Of a stretch of DNA of 64,000 nucleotides, positions 1-8,278 are shown piece by piece. This stretch comes from Elusimicrobia bacterium GWD2_63_28 (lineage in GTDB: Bacteria; Elusimicrobiota; Elusimicrobia; Elusimicrobiales; UBA9959), in assembly GCA_001799895.1 (NCBI GenBank), contig MGUI01000014.1:42718-106717 (forward strand), read 5' to 3'. The notes under the pieces were generated by a model. It had not been told where the DNA came from. It made no database searches and was given only the letters and a program-made list of their open reading frames with translations. The position numbers and the translations under genes are program-made. Positions within the stretch are counted from its first letter, which is position 1; every line of letters begins with the position of its first letter.

Positions 1-1350
1 CCGCTGGCCTATGCCTGGCTGGCGGCCAACACTCCTTCCGACCTCTGCGAGCTGAAACTCTTCGACCTCGCCCTTAACCCCCGCGCGCCGGGGGAACTTG
101 AAAAAGAGATAGCGGCCTTCGCCCCTGACGTGATCGCCGTGAGCTGCTTCGCCATGAATTTCCCGCAGGCTCTTGAGGCCGTGCGCGCCGCCCGCCGCGC
201 CGCGCCCAAGGCGGTGGTGGTGGCCGGCGGCCAGCACCCGAGTTCCTGGCCCGAGGGCGTGCTGGCCTGCCCGGAGATAGATTTTGTCATCAGGGGCGAA
301 GGCGAACAGGCCTTCCCGGCTTTCCTCAGGGAAGCCTTCTCGGCCTCGCCGCGCTGGGAGGCGGTCCCCGGCCTGGTGCGGCGGGGCAATGGCGGCCTGA
401 TAGACGCGCCGCCCGCCGCGGTGGAAGACCTGGATTCGCTGGCGCTCCCTGATCATAAATTCATAAAGCTGGACGAATACCTGCGCCGCGGCTACCGGGT
501 TTACGCCGACCACCGCCCGAGCGCGCCGCTGCAGACCACCCGCGGCTGCCCCTACGGCTGCGCCTTCTGCTGCGGCCCCGCCATCAGCGGCCGGCGCCTG
601 CGCCGCTTCAGCGTGCCCTACGCCCTGCGCGCGCTGGAGGCCCTGCACCGGGACTTCGGCGTCAAATGGTTCAATATCATCGACGACAATTTTACCTTCC
701 ACCCGGAGGAGGCCAAGGAGTTCTGCCGGGCCGCGCTGAAACTGGGGATACCGGGGCTGCGCTTCGGCACGCCCAACGGCGTGAGGGCGCAGCACGGCGA
801 CAAAGAACTCTGGTCCCTCATGCGGGACGCCGGCTGGGACCACTTCACCGCGGCGCCGGAGAGCGGCTCTCAGCGCGTGCTGGATCTGATGAAGAAGGAT
901 TTGCGGCCCGTAGATATGGAGCGGGCAGTAAGGGAGATGCGTCAGACCGGTCTGCCGGTCTGCGGCTTCTTCATTGTCGGCTACCCCGGCGAGACGCCGG
1001 AAGATTTGCGGCTAACTATGGAGATGGTGAAAAAATTCGACCTGGTAGAGATGTTCGTCTTCCAGCCGCTGCCGGGCTCGCCGGTGTTCCGCGAACTGCT
1101 GGCCGCCGGGAAGATCAAGGCGGACTTCATCCCTTCAGTGGACGATTTTTCCTCGGGCCAGGCCAGCTATGTTTCGGAAGAACTGCGCGGGGTGAACTTC
1201 TACCGGCTGGTGTTCCTGGTCCGGCTGGGCACCGCCCTGCGGCACCCGCTGACGGCGCTGGGCCATTTGCGCCATTTGGACCTGCCGGTGGCGGCGGCCA
1301 AGGTGTTCAGGCAGGCCCTCGGCCTGCTGGGCTTCCGCCCGTCCGATTAA
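1..1350 (+). CDS. B12-binding-type radical SAM protein (5' end outside window)
   Basis: The reading frame is open from the first base, so the start lies upstream. About 449 residues are visible. Visible residues 1-140 look like a Rossmann-type cobalamin-binding domain, with a VVVAGGQHPSS loop followed by an acidic EIDFVIRGEGE stretch, as in BchE/PhpK-type enzymes. The radical SAM CxxxCxxC motif lies in GCPYGCAFC at visible residues 183, 187 and 190, after the usual TTRG lead-in. The C-terminal part is the radical SAM barrel plus a short helical tail. It stops 2 bases before the stop codon of the convergent SPASM gene. Class B radical SAM enzymes often methylate or rearrange unactivated carbons; the substrate here is unknown. 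The family call is firm, the reaction is not. Confidence 0.88.
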   Translation, partial: PLAYAWLAANTPSDLCELKLFDLALNPRAPGELEKEIAAFAPDVIAVSCFAMNFPQALEAVRAARRAAPKAVVVAGGQHPSSWPEGVLACPEIDFVIRGEGEQAFPAFLREAFSASPRWEAVPGLVRRGNGGLIDAPPAAVEDLDSLALPDHKFIKLDEYLRRGYRVYADHRPSAPLQTTRGCPYGCAFCCGPAISGRRLRRFSVPYALRALEALHRDFGVKWFNIIDDNFTFHPEEAKEFCRAALKLGIPGLRFGTPNGVRAQHGDKELWSLMRDAGWDHFTAAPESGSQRVLDLMKKDLRPVDMERAVREMRQTGLPVCGFFIVGYPGETPEDLRLTMEMVKKFDLVEMFVFQPLPGSPVFRELLAAGKIKADFIPSVDDFSSGQASYVSEELRGVNFYRLVFLVRLGTALRHPLTALGHLRHLDLPVAAAKVFRQALGLLGFRPSD

Positions 1351-1352
1351 TA

Positions 1353-2309
1353 TTATTTCAGGAGTGCTTCCCAGCGCGCGCGCAGGGCGGGATCGTTGAG
1401 CGGGCAGTCCCCGCAGCCGGAGTGTTCCCGGTAGAGGGGGGCCGACCACATCCGTTTCACTATCTTGCCCAGGCCTTCATTGCGGATATTCCCGAAAGGC
1501 GCGGGGAAATAGGTGCAGGGCACCACGTCGCCGCCCGCCGTCACATCCACCTTCCAGCGGTCCAGCGAAGAACAGACATAATCAGCGTCTGCATTGTCCA
1601 CCGGGGAAATTACCCAGTGCGCTTTGCCCGGTTCCAGCAGGGAACGGAGAATTCTTATCTCTTCCGGTCCCAGCGCCTCTCCCGGGTTTTCGGTCCAGCG
1701 CCCGGCCCGCATCGGCGAAAGTATCCTCAGCCTGGCCCCCAGCGATTCCGCTAACTTCTTCATCTGTGCCGCCCTGCCGTCGCGCAGGCGCGCCCTGTCG
1801 GCGCAGAAAGAAATATCCACAGGCACACCGAGTTTTACCAGCGCTCGCGCCCCCGCACAGGCCTTGTCCCAGAGGCCAGGCACGCCGCGCCCCGCGTCGT
1901 GAACTTCGGGCGACGGGTCGTCCAGGCTAATCCCGGCCACGCTGAGGCCGGCCTCGGCCAGGCGGCGGGCCATGTTATTGTCGAGCAGCAGGCCGTTGGT
2001 GGTCAGCGCCGCGCGCAGGCCCAGGGCCCGCGCTCCCGCTATCAGGTCGGGCAGTTCCGGGCGCAGCAGCGGCTCGCCCCCGAAAAAACTAATTTCGCGG
2101 GCGCCCAGCGCGGCCGCTTCCTTCAGCAGTTTCAGAATTTCTTCAGCGGAAAGTTCGGGGGCGCCCTGCTTGTCTCCCGCGCTCACGGCGCAGCGGGCGC
2201 AGCTGCACTGGCAGCGGTTCGTGACCGAGAGCATGATGGCCGCGCCGTAGAGCGGCTTGAAGAGGCGCAGGACTGAAACCAGCGCGCGCGCCGTTCTGCC
2301 GGGCTTCAT
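1353..2309 (-). CDS. Radical SAM/SPASM-like protein, paralogue 1 (318 aa)
   Basis: The start is set at 2309 because its ATG overlaps the TGA of the upstream gene by 4 bases. A longer in-frame reading is possible but would run deep into that gene. The N-terminus (KPLYGAAIMLSVTNRC) is shared with the neighbouring paralogues. The cluster-binding motif is C33-x3-C37-x2-C40 with an additional Cys35 (CQCSCARC). An SFFGGEPLL GGE motif follows. The C-terminal 90 residues carry further cysteines (VPCTY, CGDCPLND), consistent with a reduced SPASM/twitch auxiliary-cluster region. It is the last gene of a minus-strand run. SPASM proteins commonly modify peptides, but no precursor peptide is visible nearby, so the substrate is unknown. 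Confidence 0.85.
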   Translation of the reverse strand: MKPGRTARALVSVLRLFKPLYGAAIMLSVTNRCQCSCARCAVSAGDKQGAPELSAEEILKLLKEAAALGAREISFFGGEPLLRPELPDLIAGARALGLRAALTTNGLLLDNNMARRLAEAGLSVAGISLDDPSPEVHDAGRGVPGLWDKACAGARALVKLGVPVDISFCADRARLRDGRAAQMKKLAESLGARLRILSPMRAGRWTENPGEALGPEEIRILRSLLEPGKAHWVISPVDNADADYVCSSLDRWKVDVTAGGDVVPCTYFPAPFGNIRNEGLGKIVKRMWSAPLYREHSGCGDCPLNDPALRARWEALLK

Positions 2310-3361
2310 TGTCCGGCCCCCTTCTCGTATTCGCCCTGCCGCGCTATGAAGGTGGCGGCGTTCAGCGGGCAGCCGTCGTAGCCGGCCTCCGGCCCGAAGG
2401 TGTCGTAGGCCCACATGCGCGCCGCGGCTTCGGCCAGCGGCACTTCGCGGAGATTGCCGAAGGAGCGGGCCAGGTAGGGGCAGGCCGTGATGTCACCGTA
2501 GGCGGAGACATCGAAAGTGCTGCGCACGAAAGAGTGGCAAAGGAAGGGCACGCCGGGCCGGTCTATGAACTCGTAGCCCCAGCAGACCTTGCCGGGCTTC
2601 AGCCGGGCGCGCAGGCCGTCCAGTTCGCGTGCGCTCAGCGGTATGTCCTCCCGGTCCTTCCAGCGGCCGGCACGCACCGGCGGCAGCAGGCGCAGCATGG
2701 CTCCCAGTTCCCCGGCCAGCGCGGCCATGCCGTCGAGCCCGCCGGTTTCCAAACTCTCGTGGCTGGCGTAGTAATTTATGTAGACGGGGATTCCCCCGGC
2801 GCGGCAATAGCGCAGCGCGTCCACGGCCTTCTGCCAGCTGCCGGGCACGCCGCGGAAAGAATCGTGCATGGCGGGGTCGTGGCTGTCGAGGCTGATATCC
2901 ACGTTCTTCACCCCGGCGGCGGCCAGCTGTTTCGCCATGGCGGCGTCTATCAGCAGGCCGTTGGTGCCCAGCGCCGCGCGCAGGCCCAGCCGCGACGCTT
3001 CGGCGATATACTCCACGATCTCTTTCGCCAGCAGCGGCTCGCCGCCGAAGAAATGCACGCCTGCCCCGCCGCCGGCGCGCAGGTCGGCCAGCAGTTTGAA
3101 AACCTCGTCCTTTGACAGCTCGGGGCGCCCGCTCCGCGCGAAGGTGCCGGCGCCGCAGTGGCGGCACCTGCACTGGCAGCGGTAGGTCAGCGCCACCAGC
3201 GCGGTGGCCCCGAACAGCGGCTTGAATTTTCTTATCAGCGGCAGGCCGCGGCGCAGGGCGGTATACATCAGCCGCACCACCAGCGGGTGACCGGAATAAG
3301 AGCGCAGGGCGCGGCGGAAGGCCGGCACGTTGAAATAACTTCCGGGCGGGGGCAGGGACAT
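2306..3361 (-). CDS. Radical SAM/SPASM-like protein, paralogue 2 (351 aa)
   Basis: It has the same architecture as its neighbours: a basic helical N-terminus, an RKFKPLFGATALVALTYRC lead-in, and C62-x3-C66-x2-C69 with extra Cys64 (CQCRCRHC). HFFGGEPLL and DISLDSHDP strands of the radical SAM barrel follow. The C-terminal third has the paired motifs DVSAYGDITACPY and DGCPLN, which recur in the other paralogues. The start lies 10 bases below the stop of the upstream paralogue, and its own stop overlaps the next gene by 4 bases. This points to co-transcription and translational coupling. Family assignment rests on the motifs; substrate and reaction are not known. Confidence 0.86.
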   Translation of the reverse strand: MSLPPPGSYFNVPAFRRALRSYSGHPLVVRLMYTALRRGLPLIRKFKPLFGATALVALTYRCQCRCRHCGAGTFARSGRPELSKDEVFKLLADLRAGGGAGVHFFGGEPLLAKEIVEYIAEASRLGLRAALGTNGLLIDAAMAKQLAAAGVKNVDISLDSHDPAMHDSFRGVPGSWQKAVDALRYCRAGGIPVYINYYASHESLETGGLDGMAALAGELGAMLRLLPPVRAGRWKDREDIPLSARELDGLRARLKPGKVCWGYEFIDRPGVPFLCHSFVRSTFDVSAYGDITACPYLARSFGNLREVPLAEAAARMWAYDTFGPEAGYDGCPLNAATFIARQGEYEKGAGQ

Positions 3362-3371
3362 AGAAAGCGGG

Positions 3372-4415
3372 TTAGCAGCGGCCGGCGGTCAGCTTGTCGC
3401 CGTGCTTCTTGATGAAGCCGGCGTCGTTCATCGGGCAGTCGAAATGCTTGGAGCCCTCTTTGAACATCTCGGAAGCCCACATGCGCTTCACTATCGCCTC
3501 GAGCGGCTCCTTGCGGATATTGCCGAAGCCGGCCGGCAGGTAGGCGCAGGCCAGCACCTCGCCGTAGGCGGAGATGTCGAACTTATTGCCCAGCATGGAG
3601 TTGCACCAGAAGGGCACGTCCTTGTGCTGTAAAAATTCCGTTTCCCAGCAGACGTCGGGGGCCAGCAGGCTCCGCAGCTTCTGTATTTCAGGAGGGGAGA
3701 GGTGAACTTCCTCCTGGCCCCAGCGGCCGGTCTGTATGGCCGACAGGAAACGCACGCCGACGCCGGTCTCGCGGGCCAGGGCTATCATGGCCTCGAAATC
3801 GCCGCTGGCGAGATTTTCTTTGGTGGCGTAGAGCGACATGAAGCAGGGGATGCCGTGCTTCACGCAGAGCTTCATGCCGTCCACCGCGCGGCGCCAGCAG
3901 CCTTTCACGCCGCGGTGGGCGTCGTGCTCTTCCTCGCGCGGGCTGTCCAGGCTGACGCGGATCAAATCTATGCCCGCTTCCTTCAGCTTCAGCACCATGG
4001 CCTCGTCGAGCAGCAGGCCGTTGGTGTCAATGGTGGCCACCAGGCCGCGCTCCTTTGTGCGCTTTACGTATTCCAGCAGCGCCGGGGCCATCAGAGGCTC
4101 GCCGCCGAAGAAATGGATGCAGGCCCCGCCCAGGCGGGCCAGGTCGTCTATGAATTTCAGCACCTCTTCGCGGCTCAGCTCTCCCTCGGGCTTCTTGGGG
4201 AACTTGCCCGCGCCGCAATGCGGGCAGGAGCACTGGCAGCGGTAGGACATGGAAAGTATCGCGGTCACGCCGTAGAGCGGCACGAACCTGCGGATCTGAG
4301 GCAATATGCTGCGGAAATAGAAGGCCGTGAGGGCCGTGAGCCAGGAGGCGCCGTAGAAGCGGCGCAGCAGCGGGCGCAGGCTGAAAGTCAGGTTGGCTGA
4401 AGGTTTTGCGGCCAT
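3372..4415 (-). CDS. Radical SAM/SPASM-like protein, paralogue 3 (347 aa)
   Basis: It is closely similar in layout to the two genes downstream of it. The motif is C60-x3-C64-x2-C67 with additional Cys62 (CQCSCPHC), followed by an IHFFGGEPLM motif and an IRVSLDSP strand. The C-terminal region has DISAYGEVLACAYL and DCPMND cysteine motifs. A TAAAAT box lies 6 bases above the ATG, in the 24-base gap after the U32-like gene, and there is no Shine-Dalgarno sequence. The gene may therefore have its own leaderless promoter as well as read-through. The three-fold tandem array suggests duplication within the locus. Function is unknown beyond radical SAM chemistry. Confidence 0.86.
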   Translation of the reverse strand: MAAKPSANLTFSLRPLLRRFYGASWLTALTAFYFRSILPQIRRFVPLYGVTAILSMSYRCQCSCPHCGAGKFPKKPEGELSREEVLKFIDDLARLGGACIHFFGGEPLMAPALLEYVKRTKERGLVATIDTNGLLLDEAMVLKLKEAGIDLIRVSLDSPREEEHDAHRGVKGCWRRAVDGMKLCVKHGIPCFMSLYATKENLASGDFEAMIALARETGVGVRFLSAIQTGRWGQEEVHLSPPEIQKLRSLLAPDVCWETEFLQHKDVPFWCNSMLGNKFDISAYGEVLACAYLPAGFGNIRKEPLEAIVKRMWASEMFKEGSKHFDCPMNDAGFIKKHGDKLTAGRC

Positions 4416-4421
4416 GCTGGA

Positions 4422-4427
4422 ATTTTA
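4422..4427 (-). promoter_or_regulatory. -10-like TAAAAT box, leaderless start of paralogue 3
   Basis: The minus strand reads AAAAAGGTAAAAT, then 6 bases, then ATG. The same AAAAGGTAAAAT string precedes the starts at 33449 and 51214. No Shine-Dalgarno sequence is present. Confidence 0.5.
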
Positions 4428-4439
4428 CCTTTTTGGGGG

Positions 4440-5618
4440 TCAGTACCGCAGTATGTCACCGGAGATTATCTCTTCGAGGAACTTTTCGTGCACGCCCAGC
4501 AGCTCGGCGCAATGGGCGGGGGCGATCTTCACCGCCTTGCGGGCTATGTCGGCGCAGTAGCCGCATTCCGCGCAGTCCATGGAGCGGCAGTCGTTCTTCA
4601 GGAAAAAATCTATGAATCCTTCCAGCGCCTGGTTGTCGAGGCAGACCTCCAGGTCTTTGGCCACGCCGCGCTTGGCGTAGAGCTTGAAGACATTGAGCTT
4701 GAACGGGTGGAAATAGTGGCGCAGCTTGTGCAGCACCCCGGAGGTCTTCGACCAGTCCAGCCGCGAGGCGTTGGTGAACAGGTCGTAGAGGTTGCCCTTG
4801 TAGGACCGCGCGGCGTAGGCGGCGATGACGGCCCCCAGCGCCTGCGTGGTCATGGTCCGGTCCACCAGCTTGAAGCTGTCTATGCCGGCCTCCTCGTAGA
4901 CCTTCAGGTCCTCGGGCCTTATCCAGGTGGCCTTGATGAAATTAGCGGGGTCCGCCAGCATCAGGCGCCGGCAGGAGAGGCGGCAGTAGTCGAAGGTGTA
5001 GCTGCCGTAGCCCTCGGAGGACTGCGAGGCGTGGGCTATCACGTTGTGGTGGTAGGAGAAGAGCGGGCAGCCCTGCAGGCAGTTGTCGTTGGCCAGCAGC
5101 TGCAACCCGCATTTTACGGCCTTGCGCATTTTGCCGATAAGCCGGAAATCGCGGTTGACCTCGGTATGGTTGAGGGTGATGACCGAGGCGCCGAGGCCTT
5201 CCCAGTACTTGGCCTTCTCAACGGAATTTACATTGGCCAGCACCGAGGCGGACAGCTTGAAATGGGGGTATTTTTTCCTGGCGTACTCGGCCAGGTAGGG
5301 CACGGCCACGGTGAGGCCCGCCACCTTTATCTCGGTGAGCCAGTCCAGCAGGCGGTTTATCTCTTTGTTGCCGTCGCGGGTCCACTCGCGGTTACCGAGG
5401 CAGCCGGCGTTGAGCAGGTAATAGAAAGGCTTGCCGGCCTCCGCCAATTTCTTCACGTGCCGGGCCGCGGCGCGGCGCGAGAGCGCGCCCAGCATGCTCG
5501 ACGGCCTGCCGCCGCCTATGAAATCGCGGCCGAGCTTGCCGTAAACGGCCGAAACCTCCGGCCGCGCGGCCGCCGCGATCAGGGCGTCGTCCCAATTGGT
5601 GGGAATAACCAGTTTCAT
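4440..5618 (-). CDS. U32-family (collagenase-like) Fe-S protein (392 aa)
   Basis: The protein resembles the TIM-barrel U32 peptidase family. Within that family, characterised members such as UbiU/UbiV and RlhA are Fe-S proteins in hydroxylation reactions. Visible support is the KLSASVLANV barrel strand, LLANDNC180LQGC184P, then C212 and C216. This is the four-cysteine arrangement expected for a 4Fe-4S site. A second cysteine cluster (C344, C349, C352, C355) near the C-terminus could hold another cluster. It heads the minus-strand run of three SPASM radical SAM genes. An Fe-S role in the same pathway is more likely than proteolysis, but this is inference. Confidence 0.72.
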   Translation of the reverse strand: MKLVIPTNWDDALIAAAARPEVSAVYGKLGRDFIGGGRPSSMLGALSRRAAARHVKKLAEAGKPFYYLLNAGCLGNREWTRDGNKEINRLLDWLTEIKVAGLTVAVPYLAEYARKKYPHFKLSASVLANVNSVEKAKYWEGLGASVITLNHTEVNRDFRLIGKMRKAVKCGLQLLANDNCLQGCPLFSYHHNVIAHASQSSEGYGSYTFDYCRLSCRRLMLADPANFIKATWIRPEDLKVYEEAGIDSFKLVDRTMTTQALGAVIAAYAARSYKGNLYDLFTNASRLDWSKTSGVLHKLRHYFHPFKLNVFKLYAKRGVAKDLEVCLDNQALEGFIDFFLKNDCRSMDCAECGYCADIARKAVKIAPAHCAELLGVHEKFLEEIISGDILRY

Positions 5619-5707
5619 AATAACAATATCAATAATAGTCTATATTAGGCGCCGCCGTCCACACGGCCATTACTTTTAAATGACAAAGGGCTCAGGCGGG
5701 GTTATGC

Positions 5708-5713
5708 TAAAAT
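5708..5713 (+). promoter_or_regulatory. -10-like TAAAAT box, leaderless start of 5720 gene
   Basis: TAAAAT ends 6 bases before the ATG at 5720. It lies in the 101-base divergent gap between the U32-like gene and the double radical SAM gene. No Shine-Dalgarno sequence is seen. Confidence 0.45.
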
Positions 5714-5719
5714 TATCCA

Positions 5720-8278
5720 ATGAAGATAGTGTTCGCCCGCGCCGCCACGGAGAGCCTGGGGCTGGAATATCTTTCCGCCGCCCTGAAGGCGCGCGGGCAC
5801 GACACCGCGCTGGTTTACGAGCCGCTGCTCTTCAATTCCTTCCGCCTGCGCCTGCCTTTTTTTGAACCTGAAAGCGCCTCCTCCGCCGCCCGCCGAATAG
5901 CCGCCCTCAAGCCCGGGCTGGTCGGCTTTTCGGCCGAGTCCGACCATTTCGGCTGGGCGCTGGCCGTGGCCCGGGAATTCAAGCGGCTCAGCCGCGCCCC
6001 GGTGATCTTCGGCGGGGTGCACCCGAGCACGGCCCCCGAGGCCGCGCTGGCCAGGCCTGAGATAGACCTGCTCTGCGTGGCCGACGGAGAAACCGCCGTC
6101 TGCGGCCTGGCGGACAGGCTGGAAAAAGGCCTGCCGCTCGACGGGCTGAACAATATCTGGTTCAAGCGCAACGGCGCCCTGGTGAAAAACCCTGTGCGCC
6201 TTGAGTGCGACCTGGACGCCCTGCCTTTCCCCGACAAGGATTTGTTCTTCAGCGAATATCCCGGCTTCGTCCTCGATACCTACTCCATAGTCACCGGCCG
6301 CGGCTGCCCGAACGCCTGCACCTACTGCCACAACAGTTCCATGCGGCGCATGCTCTCGCGCCTGGGCTGCGGCGACAAGTTTTTGCGCCGCCGCTCCCCG
6401 GCCAATGTCCTGGCGGAGCTCAAAACGGCCAAGGCGAAATACGGCTTCTCCCGGATCTCGTTCTGCGACGACCTTTTTATTTCGGACCGGCCCTGGCTGG
6501 AAGAATTCGCGGCGGCCTACCCGCGGGAGGTGGGCCTCCCCTTCTTCTGCAATGTCCATCCCGCCGACGCGGACGAGGTGACCGTGGGGCTGCTGAAGGC
6601 CGCCGGCTGCACCGCCGCCAACATGGGCGTGCAGACGGTCAGCGAACAGATCAGGCGCGAATGTTTGGGCAGGGCCGAAAGCACGGAAGACTCCGTGCGC
6701 GCCCTGCGCCTGCTGGCCGGCGCGGGCATCCACACCTACACCAATTTCATCTTCGGCCTGCCCGGCCAGGATACCGAAGAACTCAAGCGCGTAGCCGCCT
6801 TCGCCGCGGCGAACCCGGCCGGCTTCCACGACGTGAACTGGCTGCGCTATTACCCCGGCACCGCTATCCTGGAAAAAGCCCGGCGGGACGGCCTGCTGCC
6901 CGAGGGAGAAGCGGCCGGAGTGGAGGAAGGCGGCTTCTCGGTGCCTTACGGCCACGGCGGCCACAGCTACACTCCGGAGCGCGCGCGGCTGCGCAACCTG
7001 GTTTTCCTCGCTTCGCTCTTACCCGGAGCCGCCCGCAGGGCGCTGGCCGGCGGAAGTTGGCGCCTGCTGCCGGCTTTCAGCCTGCGCCTGCCGCTGATAG
7101 CCGCCTGCGGCCTGCTGGCGCGGCTGAAAGGGAATCCCAACCCTTATCCCAATTTCTCCCTGGCCGGCAGCCTGAAGTATTTCCTGCATTATCTCCTGAG
7201 CGTTTACCCCGGACGGGCCATAGCGCCTGCCGCCGCCGCGCTGAAGCGTCTTTATGTTTCCGCGCGCGGCGCTCTTTTCCTGGCCGGGCTGCTGAACCCG
7301 GCCCGCGCGGCGCGCTATGGAGTATATTTTTTTAAGCGCCGCCTGCTGGGCCGCAGGATCCCGGGGATGGCCGCCTTCGCCGCCACCTTCGCCTGCCAGT
7401 GCCGCTGCGGGGCCTGCTCTTCCGGGGGCTTCCGCGAGCGCTTCGGAAACGCCGTGATGGACAGGGAGAAGGCCTTGGCCCGCATCTCGGAGTTAGCGGC
7501 TCTCGGTGTGCCGCGCGTCCATTTTACCGGCGGCGAGAACACGCTGGCGCCTTTCCTGCCCGAGCTGGTGCGCGCCTGCTCCAGCGCCGGCCTTACGGTC
7601 TTCGTGGAGACGAACGGGCTGAAGATAAGAGAGGAACTTGTGCTGGCGCTGAAAGGAGCTGGGCTCGCCTGCCTGAATGTCAGCCTGGACTCGGCGCTGC
7701 CGGCCGAGCACGACGGGGGGCGGAAGGCGGCCGGCTGCCACGCCGCGGCCCTGAACGCTCTGTCACTGGCAAAAAAACACGGCCTGCCGGCCATGGCTTC
7801 CTGCTACGCCACCAGGGAAACCTCCGCCGACGGCTCGCTGGCCGCGCTGCTGGCCGCGGCCCGGGCAGCCGGCGCTTCGGCCGTCCGCGTACTTCCGCCT
7901 GTGCCTTCGGGCTCGTGGTCGGGCCGCTTCGACGAACTTAAGCTCGAGGCCTCCGACAGGGAGGCCGTGCTTTCAGCCGCTTCAGCCGCTGGCCTGCCCG
8001 TGCTGGACAGGACGGGACTGGTGGACTGTGAACTGCCTTCGGCCTACAAGATAATGATCCTGCCGGACGGCAGCCTGGCGCCCTGCGAACATCTGCCCTA
8101 CATTTTCAGCGGCTCGGAGAAACTCTCCCTGGCCGGCCTGATAGCCGCCGCCTACGGGGAAGACAAGTTCGGGCCGGTGGTTAAATGCTGGCCGCGCAAC
8201 GCTGACTGGCGTGCTGCCCATCCCGAAGCCGCCGACGGGCGCGTGGTCTATCTCCCGGTGCCAGGGGAGGGACGGTGA
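5720..8278 (+). CDS. Double radical SAM protein: B12-type domain fused to SPASM-type domain (852 aa)
   Basis: Residues 1-130 form a cobalamin-binding-like domain (VIFGGVHPSTAPEA). The first radical SAM barrel has C196-x3-C200-x2-C203 (CPNACTYC). Residues 400-540 are helical linker. A second, complete radical SAM domain starts near residue 550 with C559-x3-C563-x2-C566 plus extra Cys561 (CQCRCGAC), the signature shared with the SPASM paralogues in this locus. HFTGGENTL replaces the usual GGEP motif. The N-terminus closely matches that of the 15033-16475 gene (ESLGxEYLSAALKA). The product is thus a fusion of both enzyme types found separately around it. Its stop overlaps the next start by 4 bases (GTGA). 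Two sequential steps on one substrate are plausible but unproven. Confidence 0.88.
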   Translation: MKIVFARAATESLGLEYLSAALKARGHDTALVYEPLLFNSFRLRLPFFEPESASSAARRIAALKPGLVGFSAESDHFGWALAVAREFKRLSRAPVIFGGVHPSTAPEAALARPEIDLLCVADGETAVCGLADRLEKGLPLDGLNNIWFKRNGALVKNPVRLECDLDALPFPDKDLFFSEYPGFVLDTYSIVTGRGCPNACTYCHNSSMRRMLSRLGCGDKFLRRRSPANVLAELKTAKAKYGFSRISFCDDLFISDRPWLEEFAAAYPREVGLPFFCNVHPADADEVTVGLLKAAGCTAANMGVQTVSEQIRRECLGRAESTEDSVRALRLLAGAGIHTYTNFIFGLPGQDTEELKRVAAFAAANPAGFHDVNWLRYYPGTAILEKARRDGLLPEGEAAGVEEGGFSVPYGHGGHSYTPERARLRNLVFLASLLPGAARRALAGGSWRLLPAFSLRLPLIAACGLLARLKGNPNPYPNFSLAGSLKYFLHYLLSVYPGRAIAPAAAALKRLYVSARGALFLAGLLNPARAARYGVYFFKRRLLGRRIPGMAAFAATFACQCRCGACSSGGFRERFGNAVMDREKALARISELAALGVPRVHFTGGENTLAPFLPELVRACSSAGLTVFVETNGLKIREELVLALKGAGLACLNVSLDSALPAEHDGGRKAAGCHAAALNALSLAKKHGLPAMASCYATRETSADGSLAALLAAARAAGASAVRVLPPVPSGSWSGRFDELKLEASDREAVLSAASAAGLPVLDRTGLVDCELPSAYKIMILPDGSLAPCEHLPYIFSGSEKLSLAGLIAAAYGEDKFGPVVKCWPRNADWRAAHPEAADGRVVYLPVPGEGR

